Shown: positions 10,801-22,194 of the stretch, one piece after another
Layout: every line of letters begins with the position of its first letter
Numbering within the stretch: the first letter of the stretch is position 1
Origin: Colletotrichum lupini
Taxonomy: Eukaryota > Ascomycota > Sordariomycetes > Glomerellales > Glomerellaceae
Assembly: GCF_023278565.1 (NCBI RefSeq)
Contig: NC_064678.1
Location: 5,332,001-5,396,000 of the forward strand
Length of the DNA: 64,000 nt
Direction of reading: 5' to 3'
Program-made: the position numbers and the translations under genes
Notes under the pieces: generated by a model
What the model saw: the letters and a program-made list of their open reading frames with translations, nothing else
Databases searched by the model: none
What the model was told of the DNA's origin: nothing

Positions 10801-13800
10801 GCTAAAAATTAGCAACGAGAGCGGGCAACGCTACCTGTACTACGGGCTTAGAGCAAGACACCTTCCGTTCAAGTGTCAACCCAAACCCTCTTTTTTGTGA
10901 TAGAACCAGTCACAGCAATCTTGTTGCGAAGATGTGTTGCAGAGCAATGTCAACGCGCATGCCAACCCTTGCACCTCACCGTCTCATTACCTAAGTAGGC
11001 AGTTACGCATAGTCCCTCATCACGACATCGGGAACTACATTAAGCTTCCCGGTATCCACCTGTCATCCCCGGGCCAAGTGAGATCGCGACGAACTTCAAA
11101 TCTCGATTAAGTTCCGGGGTTGGGTGAATGCCCGACTCTCACGGTGACTTGCTCTTGTAACATCTAATATCTCTTCAACGAGAATTTCAGTCAATTTGAC
11201 GCCATACGTCGTAGGTTTGGAGAAGTGCCGATGAGTTGAGATCGGGCAACGCCCAGGCCCCAACAAGAGTAAAGCAGTGCCAACCATGAGCCGCGGCTCT
11301 GTTTGGCAATGAGATCATGGCGGCTATCGTATGGCTCTCTACATTACCAGGTCTTATTTATCGGCGGTTAAAAGGTGACGTATGAAGAAATGGCACGCGC
11401 CTCCATGGTTCAGAGAGTATGGCTTTCAAAGGCGCCGGTAAGTATCCGTATAGGCTATGCTTCAAGGCCTAGAAACGCTAGGTATTGTACACAACATTGG
11501 CCACTCTGCGGAATAAAGCATAGTACTCAATTTAGAATGCGTTCGAACTGCGTTCGCCTACATCCAAAGCATCGTTAACCAGTCCTTTTAGTGTCTAATC
11601 ATGTCTCGGATAGAGAGCTTCGCCATAAGGGACGAAATCCGCCTGTGGCCTTGAAATTAACAGAATTGCGTGCAGGTTCTTGGCGTCCGATTTCTGCCAT
11701 TACTTGTCCGCTTCAAGGTAATCGTTCGAGGCAATCCGGGGGGGGGGGGGGGGGGGGGGGGGAGACACATATCCATTGCGTTGCTTTCCACTTCCAAACC
11801 TTAGCCGGTGCTGAATGAAGTACGCTGAGATTATAGGGGTTTTACAATGCCACCAATCGTACTCGTTGGAGTGGCCGTATCCTACATGCATAGTCATCAT
11901 GTCCGTGTAAAGATAGTCGGCTATCTATTCTTATTTCATCTGCCGTAGCGGAGGAGAGTGAATACCGTAAGCGGGCGCCCGCCTACGCAGGACCTAAAGA
12001 CATACTTCTGAAGGTCCGTGCCGAGATGAGGGGTGAGCGGGCGACGGCGGAGAAACCCATAACCACGCGTACGCCGCCTGGAATACCCCGAGCCGAAATG
12101 GTGGCCAAGTCGCTTTCCGGGGACGGATGGTTGGTGCATCCGGTGCCATGGGGAACAGATTGTACGTAGAACACCGGAAGTCTCCACCAACCAGATGGCT
12201 CTCTGAGAGAAGGGTCGGAAAGTTACGAAGTGCATTGTATGGCTGGCCCTTCGAAGATTCCGTTGGGCATGGGGCGTGGTGTACATCATGAGAATCGCCT
12301 TACTATCTGAAAGGGGAGAAAAAAATGCGCAGTGCTGCACATGGCAATCCACGGTTTCGGGTCTGCAGCAAGAGACGAACACGGGCAAAGTTTAAACTTT
12401 GGGCGTTGGGGGGCCAACTTGCAAGTGGTTGTTATTGTTGTCGCACAACTCGCCATCGGCAGTATAGGTAGATGTTCTGCTCAATAGTGTGCCATCCTAT
12501 GTTTTGGGGCCGTCGAAGAGTAAAGGGTTTCGAAAGTCTGACTCGCCGTAGGGCTTAAACAGCGAGAATTACTCCGGGCTGGTCTGCTTAAGTAAGAAAA
12601 CTCTATGCCCTGCGTGTGTACTAAGTTCAGACATCTCTCGACATTGATCTTCTGTACGGCTTCTAGAATGACTAGACGCGAATTAAACGAGCAATTTACA
12701 CGATGTGTGTGCTTGCCTGACTCTCATGTGTACAGTCTAGATTCCATACGCTCCCTACTTCATCTCAAATAATCTACCACGAGAGTAAAACATCGTTCAT
12801 GATTCAATGGGATACATCGATGGGGCTCAAGATATCAGCCCACAGACCATGACGATCAACATATCTGTGCAACCATAATAAGGTAGTCCAAACAAGGCAA
12901 GTGTCGAGAGCAGAAGCTCTTCCCATCACGCCCAACTACGGCCCGTGGGCAATTAGCATTGCATCCAAACAACAGCCCGCACGGAAGCTTCGTGGACTTC
13001 AAGTGTTGCTCTTTTTTCTCGTGAAGTTGTGTGAATGTTCAAGCTACCGTAGCGTGTGTGAGGTGTTTTGATCGGTTCCCAGAGTCGGCGTTGATTACTT
13101 TGCACACATAATCGATGCGTCATTGACGCTTTCACGATAAGTGCAAGCCGTGACGCTTGACTGATTCCTGCATAAGTGTCAACCACTCTTTTCTCTGCCG
13201 TAGCGGCAACCGTTCGCATGCAGTGCCGCGACCTAAGTGTATGAGATATCCCTCCACGATGTTGCTACTGGGAATTGATTGGCTCACTATGAAAGAGAGA
13301 CGAGATCTGGGTTTGCCACCATCATTTCGGATGACTTGCCTGATGAATTTTCACTTTTGAGCAACTGTTGCCAAGTGATTGGCAATGTGAAGATGGGCAA
13401 CCTTTGTATACGCTTGCTCGAGCTTCGTCCAATGCAGCCCGACGGGAGGGGACCCGATCACATTTGAGGCCATCTAAGGCTGGCGGCTGAGGTACGGACG
13501 ACTTCGAACGTAGACCCGATTAGGAAATATTGAGGACCACTTAAAGTTCCGTCGTACCGGGTTTCCTGCAGACTCCGGCCGGCAGCAGCAATCGGCTCGG
13601 TATCGGCTTGCATTGGACCCACTTGCGCACTTACACTGAGAGATATTTGGGTTCTGTGAGACTCTCTGAGCTCAGACGTCGTCGTAGGCAAGTGTTTGCA
13701 ACAGTTCCCGCGCGGAAACGAAGACTAAAGAATTGAATTGTAGTTGTGTGAAGCAGAATCTTTATGTGTGAGCGCCGAACAATCATCTGCCACGTATTCT

Positions 13801-15082
13801 GCCCGTCATTTCTAGTAAGATACCTGCATGCAGGCCAACTCTCCCAACTTTATCGGGGACAGCTCGGACCATCTTGGCAAAAGCACATCGAGCATTCTCT
13901 GCCCCGCCAGTGCCGTGAAACGATGCAGAGAAGCTATGGGCAGAAGATTCCCGAGCAAGTCACAGTCTACCACTGCTAGGCGACTTTTTGTGGATAAAAC
14001 TTCCGCGCGGAAGGTTCATGGTATTCGCGACATCGAGCGATTTGGATCCCCGGCGACAAACTAGCATAACTCTGCCTGCCGGCGTCAGCTACCACGTACC
14101 CCCCCACAAACCTTATCGCATCCATCATCTCTAGCAGGAAGAACTATGTGTACAATCCTCTCAGTGTTCTCCTTGTCACAAGTGTCGGCGAACCAAGACC
14201 TCGGTACCATGCAAATCGGCAACCGCAAAAGTCCCTCTGGCCCTCATCGACATCTACACAGCTTTCTCAGCCCTAGGGAGACGGAAATGACTCGGCCGCG
14301 CGTACTGCTCTGGCCCGTGGAGGAACACTGGACGATACGATGTAGACTACCTACGGTTCAGAAGGTTACCGTGGAACACGCGAATGTTCTTCCACCTGGG
14401 CCCATTACCTCGAATTTCTGCTCGACACCAGAAGCAGGCCGTCGATCGTTGGCGGCCGTCCTGCACACCACCACCACCCCACAGATGGCCCTGCTTCTAG
14501 CCTGCCTACCCTAATCGTGGATAGCTCGTACCAAAGGTACCTATCCAGGTTTCCCGGTCTTTCGGTTTGTTTACACGCACCGAGGCTCACACACTGTCAC
14601 ATACTCTCATACATCCCTCGAGACGCCGGCCTAGGCTCCAGCTGCTCCTATTGCTACTACGCCCTGAATCCTCTAATCTGAATCACGTTTTCAGGCTTTC
14701 CAACTAGCAGTTGTCTCTTGCCCATCAATGTGACCCACAGCCTTACCCTATATCAGCAGAGTTGCGCTCCATGCTGGGCAGCCGGGACGTTTACCCACCA
14801 CTGAGAGCTACCTGGCATTCTAGTCGCGTTTATCAACTCTAATCCTGTTTGAAAGACCGTTAAAGTTTCCGTAGGCACAAGGAGGAGACGCGCTAGTGTA
14901 CTGACCTGAGTCGACCCGAGAACCAATTGACACCTGTCCCGCCGTACTCAAAAACTAGTAGCCCCGCCACCAATTGTCTTGGCTCTACGTTTACCGGTCT
15001 GACTTACCCAGCTGAACTCTTGAAGACTCAACTCACATTGACTTGGCATTTCGGACAAACACCACTCCATATCAACGCAATC
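7870..15082. other. 7.2-kb region without recognisable genes
   Basis: No ORF here shows family motifs or a convincing exon structure. The longest open frames are 8672-9235 (-) and 9423-10019 (+, 198 codons from an ATG), and neither resembles a known protein. Base composition is ordinary, unlike the RIP-mutated blocks further on. Notable items are the 25-G run at 11738-11762 and a perfect 12-bp palindrome TTCCGCGCGGAA at 14001-14012, with a near copy at 13705-13718. The right end should contain the promoter of the AflR-like gene. Decayed genes or non-coding transcripts cannot be excluded. Confidence 0.4.
11738..11762 (+). repeat. 25-base poly-G tract
   Basis: An uninterrupted run of 25 guanines in ordinary-composition sequence, flanked by GGCAATCC and AGACACAT. 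The length is likely to vary between isolates or sequencing runs. The tract could form G-quadruplex structure. Confidence 0.95.
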
Positions 15083-16495
15083 ATGACAAACATGAACACA
15101 GCCCCAAACTCGGCGCATCGTATCGACGTCAACCCCCGGAGGCTACGAAACTCTTGTGATTTCTGTACTCGATCAAAGTTGAAATGCGATCAGTCAAAGC
15201 CGGCATGTCATCGCTGTCTCCGCCGTGGGCGAGATTGCGTCTACAGCCGGGTACGGAAAGCTGGCCGGCCACCCAAAGTTCCAAATAAAAGACATAACGC
15301 CGTCGCCCCAATGTGGGAACACCCAGCAGACCACAACAGAATGGACTTCCTCCCGTGCACGCCCAGCCCGAGTGATGCTTCTTTCGGCAGCATTAGCAGC
15401 AGCAGCATCAGCAGTCGTATCGGCAGCATCGACTGCATGGCAGACACGTCGGTAACCGATTTTTCTGACAGCAGAACTTCGACCCCGTCAACTGGCGAAA
15501 ACATGGAGGCGAAGCTTCTCGACTATTTTGACGGCGTGCCATCTGACTGGAACAACCGTCCGGGATGCTTACCTGCACCTCAAGATCTTGACTGGTTGCT
15601 ACCTTACAGTATCGACATCAACAGCCCCCTTTACGACACAAACTTTCCCATGGAAGACCTCCTCGCTCTGGAAATGCCTAGCCCCACGTTCACTTCATCA
15701 TGCTTCTCAATGGAACAATCATCACCTTCTCAGTCAATGCACCAGTACATGGGCGTCTCAACGCCGGACTCACTACCGGAACTTGGAATGTCGTATCCAA
15801 ATCACACTCCAAGAACCGAACAAACAAAGTTAAGCCCAGTATCAACACCTGATGTGAGCCAAGGGAGCGAGACACACCAGCAACTATCTATTCCAATGAG
15901 CGTCCCTGAGCACACATCTCATTCCACAATGACCAAGGAATGCAACTGCTTCTCTCTCGTCTGCCAATTGCAGGAGTCAGTGTACCACCACACGCAACTT
16001 TCAAGTGAGATGGACTCACAAGTGCCGCTCGGCATACTTCTCGACATTGAGAGCTCCATACACCAGACTGAAGAAACTATCCGACACTGCCAGGATTGTA
16101 AGCCGCGTTCATCTCACTTCATGATGATGCTATGCCCCGTCATCGACTGGGTCGTCGATAGCTTAGGCAAGGTTCTCCTCCGCGGAGCTGCTCCCGGCAG
16201 CGCATCACCGCCATACGAGCAACCAACCAAAAGTATGCCGCAGGTCGGCGACTCGGGTCTAAGCGGCGGAAACGGCGAGATCCCAAACCTGTGTATTTAT
16301 GAATTGCTCAAGGGCCGACTTCGGAGACTTGGGCGGATACTCAATGGGATAGGTGGCGAAACACAGAAGGATCCGGCCGATGAGCCTGTCTATTTGGATT
16401 CGGACTGTTTGGTGAATGCAATGGGGACCATGGGGCAGGAGATCCGCACAAAGTTAGAATATCACCTCCGGTTAGTGGAAATATGGTTGTCTTGA
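15083..16495 (+). CDS. AflR-like Zn2Cys6 regulator
   Basis: Predicted nuclear activator of about 470 residues with no intron apparent. Residues 25-52 hold a zinc cluster (Cys 25, 28, 35, 42, 45, 52; CX2CX6CX6CX2CX6C) followed by VYSRVRKAGRPPK. That order, LRxSC at the start and a basic AGRPPK-like linker after the cluster, is the AflR family pattern. The middle is Ser/Thr/Pro-rich, and the C-terminal third contains CNCFSLVCQLQESVYHH and SSHFMMMLCPVIDWVVDS, resembling the aflatoxin-regulator C-terminal domain. The open frame extends upstream to about 14927, but the first in-frame ATG is 15083. AflR-type proteins usually control secondary-metabolite clusters. Only a convergent MFS exporter lies beside it and no backbone enzyme is in the window, so its target is unknown. 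Confidence 0.85.
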   Translation: MTNMNTAPNSAHRIDVNPRRLRNSCDFCTRSKLKCDQSKPACHRCLRRGRDCVYSRVRKAGRPPKVPNKRHNAVAPMWEHPADHNRMDFLPCTPSPSDASFGSISSSSISSRIGSIDCMADTSVTDFSDSRTSTPSTGENMEAKLLDYFDGVPSDWNNRPGCLPAPQDLDWLLPYSIDINSPLYDTNFPMEDLLALEMPSPTFTSSCFSMEQSSPSQSMHQYMGVSTPDSLPELGMSYPNHTPRTEQTKLSPVSTPDVSQGSETHQQLSIPMSVPEHTSHSTMTKECNCFSLVCQLQESVYHHTQLSSEMDSQVPLGILLDIESSIHQTEETIRHCQDCKPRSSHFMMMLCPVIDWVVDSLGKVLLRGAAPGSASPPYEQPTKSMPQVGDSGLSGGNGEIPNLCIYELLKGRLRRLGRILNGIGGETQKDPADEPVYLDSDCLVNAMGTMGQEIRTKLEYHLRLVEIWLS

Positions 16496-16840
16496 TGTAG
16501 CGCGATTGAGAAAACAATGACAAACTAGTATTACCACTTGGTCAACACGTGTGGTAAAACAAGACGAAGCCAAGTTCCACTCGCCCGTGACTGCTATAGA
16601 TGCATGCGGAGTGCTTACGAAAGATTCAGTTCGAGATCTAGCCAAGTGAAATAGTTTAGACTTTGTCAACGGAAAAAGTCATAGTGTGTACCGTAGAGAT
16701 TGAAAAGCTTACATCATACTCTCGTTCTCGGCACTTTGACTTCCGTTACAGGCAAAATAGCGGTCAATTAAGTGAATACGCGTATCCAACCCCCAAAAAG
16801 CTTCATTGATGCATTCCTACAGGAAGCCTACAGTCTGCAA
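16496..16840. other. short convergent intergenic region
   Basis: About 345 bp between the 3' ends of the AflR-like gene and the MFS exporter. Nothing recognisable beyond what should be two 3' UTRs. Confidence 0.4.
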
Positions 16841-18643
16841 TCAAGCTTCCCGCACAATATCATGATCATACTCGGGGTTAACCCAATCCGGCTCTCCGGC
16901 CTTTGCTCGAAGTGCGCCTCCAAACCTATGCAATAGACCCAGCGCCGGTATGCAGAAAAAGATGGTAATGATACCGTGTCCTGCAAACGTCCAAGTGTAG
17001 CCCACATTCGTCACCCAAGGCGCGATGAAGAAGGGATCGATGAAGGCGCTGAAGTTGAGGAGCACCGCGTAAAAGGTAATCACAGCCATGCTCTGAAGCG
17101 GGTACGCGTCGACAATGTACGAGCAGATGGCCGTGTTGCCCATTTGAATTCCCGCGCCGACTGTAATTGGATAGCAAGGTCAGTATATACTTTTGAGGCT
17201 TTCGCTTTTTGAGAAAGGTAGTTGGTTCAACATACAAAGAGCAAAGGCCACCTGGCCCACCATCCAGTGGTATGCCTTGTCGATACTCACACCCCAGATG
17301 ATGAGGCCGATGGAGGTGAGAAGAGCCGCGGGATAAGCCAGCCACAGACGCATCTCGGCTGTTTTGACGCCTCCATTGCGCTTTGCGAGCTTTATCACAA
17401 GCCAGTCGCTTAGCTGTCCGGAGAAGAAAATTTCCGAGATCAGAGTTCCGATAATCAGCCCGATGAAGAAGAGTCTGTAACATCTGTTGTTAGCTTCCAT
17501 TGCCCGATTTAGGAAATCTTCAATCTATGTCACCTACCCCTGGACTTGCGGCGAATAATCAATGTAGGCCACGGGGATCATCGTGATGACCGACAGCACC
17601 CACCAATACCACCCGAAGCAGTACACTCCCGTTGCGATGGGCACCACAGAGAACTTGAACAACTTCCCGAAGCGCACAATCGACGCCCACGGCTTGGGAT
17701 GCTTCATCGCCGGCACGGGCTTCACATTCAAGAATCCCAACTTCTTGGTCCTCGTAACATTCACTGCCTCTGGCGCTGCCGTCGGTCCCACAGCCTTCTC
17801 GTCTATGGAGCCGTCTGTGGCGCCAGACACGATGCCTTTGGTCTTGGAAAGCATATAGTCCCTCGGATACAGGGTCTCGGGCAAGAAAGCAAGCTCCGCG
17901 ACGAGGATGACAGCGAAGAAGATGGCCGTCATCCACTGGATCCAGTAGTGGTCGATCAAATCCACGAACCCGCCAATCAGCGGGCCTGCAAGGAGACCCA
18001 AATCGATGGCCAGAACCCAAAGGCCGACCTTTTGTCCGCGCTCGTGCTCGAAGAACATGTCATTGATGATGGCCAGGCCGACCGTCGCGGCGGGACTGAC
18101 GCCAAGCCCCTGGAAGAGGCGAGCCGCCATGTAACCCCCGTACGAAGGGGCCTTGGCGGCGCCAATGGTCGCGGCGAAGGCGACGACGGTGCCTGCGATG
18201 AAGATAGGCCGACGGCCGATGATGTCCGCGGGGGAGGACCATATTAAGGGGCCGATGGCGAGGCCGAGAGCTGGGATGGCGACGGTCCAATTGACCATTT
18301 CGAGAGTGAGGGAGTATTGCTCCTGTAGCTCGGGGAAAGAGGGGACCGTTGTAGTCGTGATGTAGGTGAACATGAAGTATCTGTGTTTGAACCAAGTCAG
18401 TCTCAATATTCGCCGCGGAGCTGTGTGAGACTAGACATACAATGCCATCACGATGGCGAGAATTGTGTTCTTCTGGAAGGGGGACCAGTTGAGGGGATCC
18501 ATGGCGTCGCCCGCGACGGGCTGAGGATGTACGCTGAAGCCATCTTTGGTCAATGTGACCTCCTGTGTCGTCTTGCCGATGCCGTTCTCCTCAGGTCGCG
18601 GCGATGAGCCAATCTTCTCCTTTTCTTTCACCGAGTCGGCCAT
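16841..18643 (-). CDS. DHA1-type MFS transporter
   Basis: Twelve-helix membrane exporter of about 534 residues, probable drug/polyamine proton antiporter. Minus-strand exons: 18643-18441, 18380-17538, 17474-17236, 17160-16841; the three introns begin GTATGT, GTAGGT and GTATGT and end in AG. The charged cytosolic N-terminus (MADSVKEKEK) ends in DPLNWS, a common mark just before helix 1 in fungal DHA1 carriers. Other marks are SPADIIGRRP (loop 2-3 motif), ARLFQGLGVSPAATVG (helix 4), a long central loop around residues 245-290, and the C-terminal half with GNTAICSYIVDAYP, typical of the family. An open extension upstream of 18643 begins with TTG, so the ATG at 18643 is chosen. The substrate is unknown. 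Convergence with an AflR-like regulator suggests, but does not prove, a role in metabolite export. Confidence 0.88.
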
Positions 18644-21600
18644 TGTGAGTTGCAGACTTGTAGTCTTTCGTAATGGCTCGATGTTGTGGCGCAAGCAAAT
18701 GATCCAAGTGGCTTGGAATTGAAGGTTATTGGAACAATGAAAAACACTAGGGGTATCATTAGAAAGACAAAAACAACCTCCAGAACCACGGTGATTCAGA
18801 GCATTCTTTCATCGACGCGATAATGGGATGGACCTGCGCATATGTATATCAAAAACCCTGCACCACCACCCTCCCCTATCTATAGAAGTCAATGATCAAT
18901 CGACTGTCCGCATCCTTGTAGCCTTGTCTGCACCATATTCCACTGCAGAAATCAAGCCAGGACTCTGTGAGACAAGCTTTTGGATGGGCACAAGTCTTGC
19001 AGCAGCATCAAGGCACCATAACAAACCCCCTGCCATCGAGCACCTTCCCCCCAAAAGTAGTGTTAGTCAATGCCATTGAATAATTCCTCCCTCGAGTCTC
19101 ATTGGTCGATTCCTGGTTTGCTGCCCTGGCGTGTACTGCAATCGAGCATCTCTGCCCGGTAAGTGGTCGTAGAACGTCAAAAGATAAGGCCGCGGGGTGG
19201 AGAAAAAGGGAAGGGGGCTTCGGAGGCACGGGAGTGTGCCGGGGCGAGGGGAGGACCCGCCAAGAGATAAGAAAGAATGCAACGGCAGCTCTTCAAGTCC
19301 TTATCTCCTCCCTCTCAAGCAGCCAGCCCTCTCCCTCCTTTCTCCCATCTCAACTCCCCACGCTTCGCCAAAACTGGCATTACCGCTGAAGATGACGCTT
19401 CCTAGTCAGACTTTCTGCCGTTCGACTGATAAGATGCCGCGTCCCAAGATGCTGGAACTGACGTTTCTTGTCTCGATGCAGAAAGTCTGTCGCACAACGT
19501 GCATCTACCTACTTCAATCTTTTGCGGGGAATCTTCACTACGTCTCGCGAGGCGGTCCGGGTCTAGCATTTGTGTCGCTCATGGCCTTATTACCGGGTCT
19601 CATGATGACTTCATTGCTTTGATTCTTCAGCTTTTAATCGTTTGAAACGCCGGCGATGCGGTATCAAGCAACGCGTGAGCGATTAATCGACGAATTTACA
19701 CATCTCATCTCGCGACTGCCTTAGGGCTTATCTTGGCGCGGGCGAGCCTTCGTTCTGTCGCGGCATGGCAGATCTCGTTTCGGCGTCGAGACCGATCCTT
19801 CTTTAGGAATTACAAACTCGGCGCTTGAGCTGTCCTCATTTCTAAGCGAGCCGTGACTTTCTGTGTGAGGCCGGGGTAGGCAAGCAGCTCACTGCCTCCC
19901 TTGGCGGGATTAGGACTGGCAAGACTCACTGGGCTCAAGTCTCACACTCGCACTTGTATTGCAATCGAACTTGAGGATCCTATGAGGCTCAAAATCATGT
20001 CACTAATGTGCGACGTAGACAGGAATATGGGGTCAAAAGTCCATCAAAGTCTGCCGTGCTTGAGGTGAGTCGGCCATTCGACAATGATTGGGCTAAGATG
20101 AAGTGTGTTTGAGCAATACCGATGATTAAAACCATGCAACATCTTCATGCCGGGCGATAAGCGAAATCTTTCAAAGGAGCCAATAGCGACTGCAGGTCGG
20201 ACTGTTGTCAGGCATTATCATCCAACCTACGCCACATTACCTATTAAGACCTGCAGGAGAGCGATGCGGCGCATGAAAGAATGTTGTGGCTATGTGATTA
20301 AGTCCGACCTCTTATGAGTGGCTTTGTGTATCATCCATAAATCAATTTAAATCCCAGAAACCCACTATAACCAACTCGCCTGTCATGAAGTTCGTTGGAG
20401 ATGTGATAGGCGTCTACTCCGTACAACATGGACCTATCTCAAGAGATCGAGAATTCGAGGCACGCAACCAGCGCTCCACTCACCGCAATCAAACTTCACC
20501 TTGGCCCTTCAATTGCTTGGCTAAACCTAGTGTTGAAGGTCACTCTGGCTGTCAGCGCTGCCTGGTCGTTCATGTTGCTCGAGTGAAGTGCTGCCTGGAA
20601 TCCTATCACTCTTCAATCAGTCAGGAGCGTTGATATGGTAGATTCAAAAGGTCCATGAGAGGCGAAGTGTAGATCATCTGATAAGCATCCTTTGAGTGAG
20701 AAATCCCTATAAATGCTGTCGTCTACCAATCTTTCTACTCTGCCAAAGTATCCCATCAAGGGGCGCAACGAGTCGCCCAACCCAAGCTCGGGCCCAGATA
20801 TGAGAATCTGCTTGTTGTCACCTTCACTTGAAAAGGATTCAGATGGAGTGCTTTGTTAATCGATAAATCGATACCAAAGGCTCTCCGGCACAGAATGTAT
20901 TGCCTTAATGTTCTCAAGTAGTCCACTATGTCCACATGATTATTGAGAAAGAAGACCGCGCTGCCCGCTCACTCATGAGAGCATGCTGCATGGCCTGCAT
21001 TGTGAACCATGATCTTTTTCGTAGGGTTTTGATACGTTTTTCTACTTGAAAGATGCTGCAGTACAACTAACACAAAAAGAGAAATTAAGTAGAATGCAGT
21101 GTAGAAAATCTCTTGATTCTTCTCAGTGGAGATACGTAAGAGGTAGCGGCATCTATATCATACGGGACGGGTTGTTGTCCCGCAGTAGGTAATTCAGCGG
21201 TATCGTACGGCAGTAATAGGCAGCGCCATAGGTGGCGCTGCGACAACATTGGATCGTAAGCACCAAGGTGTGTTACAACGTTAGCTTGGTAATGAGACTA
21301 ATATGTGTGGAAAGATCCCTCAAGGCTCAACCCGAACAGGACGGAGTAGTTATATATGCATAAGATACAATTACCCAACACTCAACAGCCCGGCGAAATG
21401 TATCCCATTCAGGAGAAAATATCAAACCTCCCAAATCTCATAAATCACCGACTCACAAACTCCTTAATCAAGTCTTCGGGTGACCCGGCGCCCACAGACC
21501 ATCAGTCCAGCACGTTCCAGCCCCAAGGGGGGAACCCGAAAGGGAACGGAAAGGGAAACAAAGTTCGGACGAGACATGGATTGAGAAAAACAGCCATCGT

Positions 21601-22194
21601 TTCCAACATAGTGTTCACCTGATACAGGATCCTCAATGCTCTATATGACGAGGGAACAGGCACCGAGCTGCCAGAAGAGGGATCCCTCTCCATTCCTGAG
21701 AGAGAAAGCCCCACAGATCTGCCGGGCTGATTACTCGCCTCTCCGGCCTGTCCATGTCTTCTGGGGTGATTAGTAATATAATTAAGGCGAATTAAACTGC
21801 ATTCAGAAAAGAGTCTAAGCGCAATCCCAACACTGGCAATAGGAACTCTTCATCGCGATTCAAGTACAGAACAATTCAGTTACAAAGGCGAGGAAAATTT
21901 AAGTGAAGTGTATAAGCAGGACCATTCTAGTCCGCCCTTTCCATTCGTCTAGTATACTCCGGCACGGCCGTACGTAGCTAGGTAGTAAAGGTAGAAGTCT
22001 TTTTGTCCAAGATCCACGTCGGTGTTGTACACGAAAACCAACAAGTGTCGTTATAGTATATACAAATGAAAAAGTCCAACAAAGCAATCATGTCTTCATG
22101 AGCCTAGTGGGTTGAGCTTACCCCGTTCGCCAAAGCGGCTCAGGGTTGGCTCGAAGTGAGTCCTCGCCTCTCGCTCTCGATTGAGACGCGAAAT
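18644..22194. other. 3.5-kb region without recognisable genes
   Basis: The left end should hold the exporter's promoter. A purine-rich then C/T-rich segment occurs near 19190-19350. No ORF shows recognisable motifs or exon structure. The one structured item is the two-hairpin repeat at about 21155-21246, listed separately. Confidence 0.4.
21155..21246 (+). repeat. two-hairpin dispersed repeat, copy 1
   Basis: Homologous to 46573-46655. Two stem-loops are visible. The first, at about 21163-21182, is CGGGACG-loop-TGTCCCG (seven pairs counting one G-T). The second, at about 21220-21241, is GCAGCGCCA-TAGG-TGGCGCTGC (nine pairs). They are separated by a shared linker containing GTATCGTACGGCAGTA. 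Unlike the second copy it has an extra 8-9 bases in the linker. The strand of any transcript is unknown. It could be a MITE/SINE remnant or a structured RNA. Confidence 0.6.

Noticed and set aside
14927..15082. N-terminal extension of the AflR-like protein from 14927
   Set aside because: The open frame begins with TTG; the first in-frame ATG is 15083 and leaves a normal 24-residue lead before the zinc cluster.
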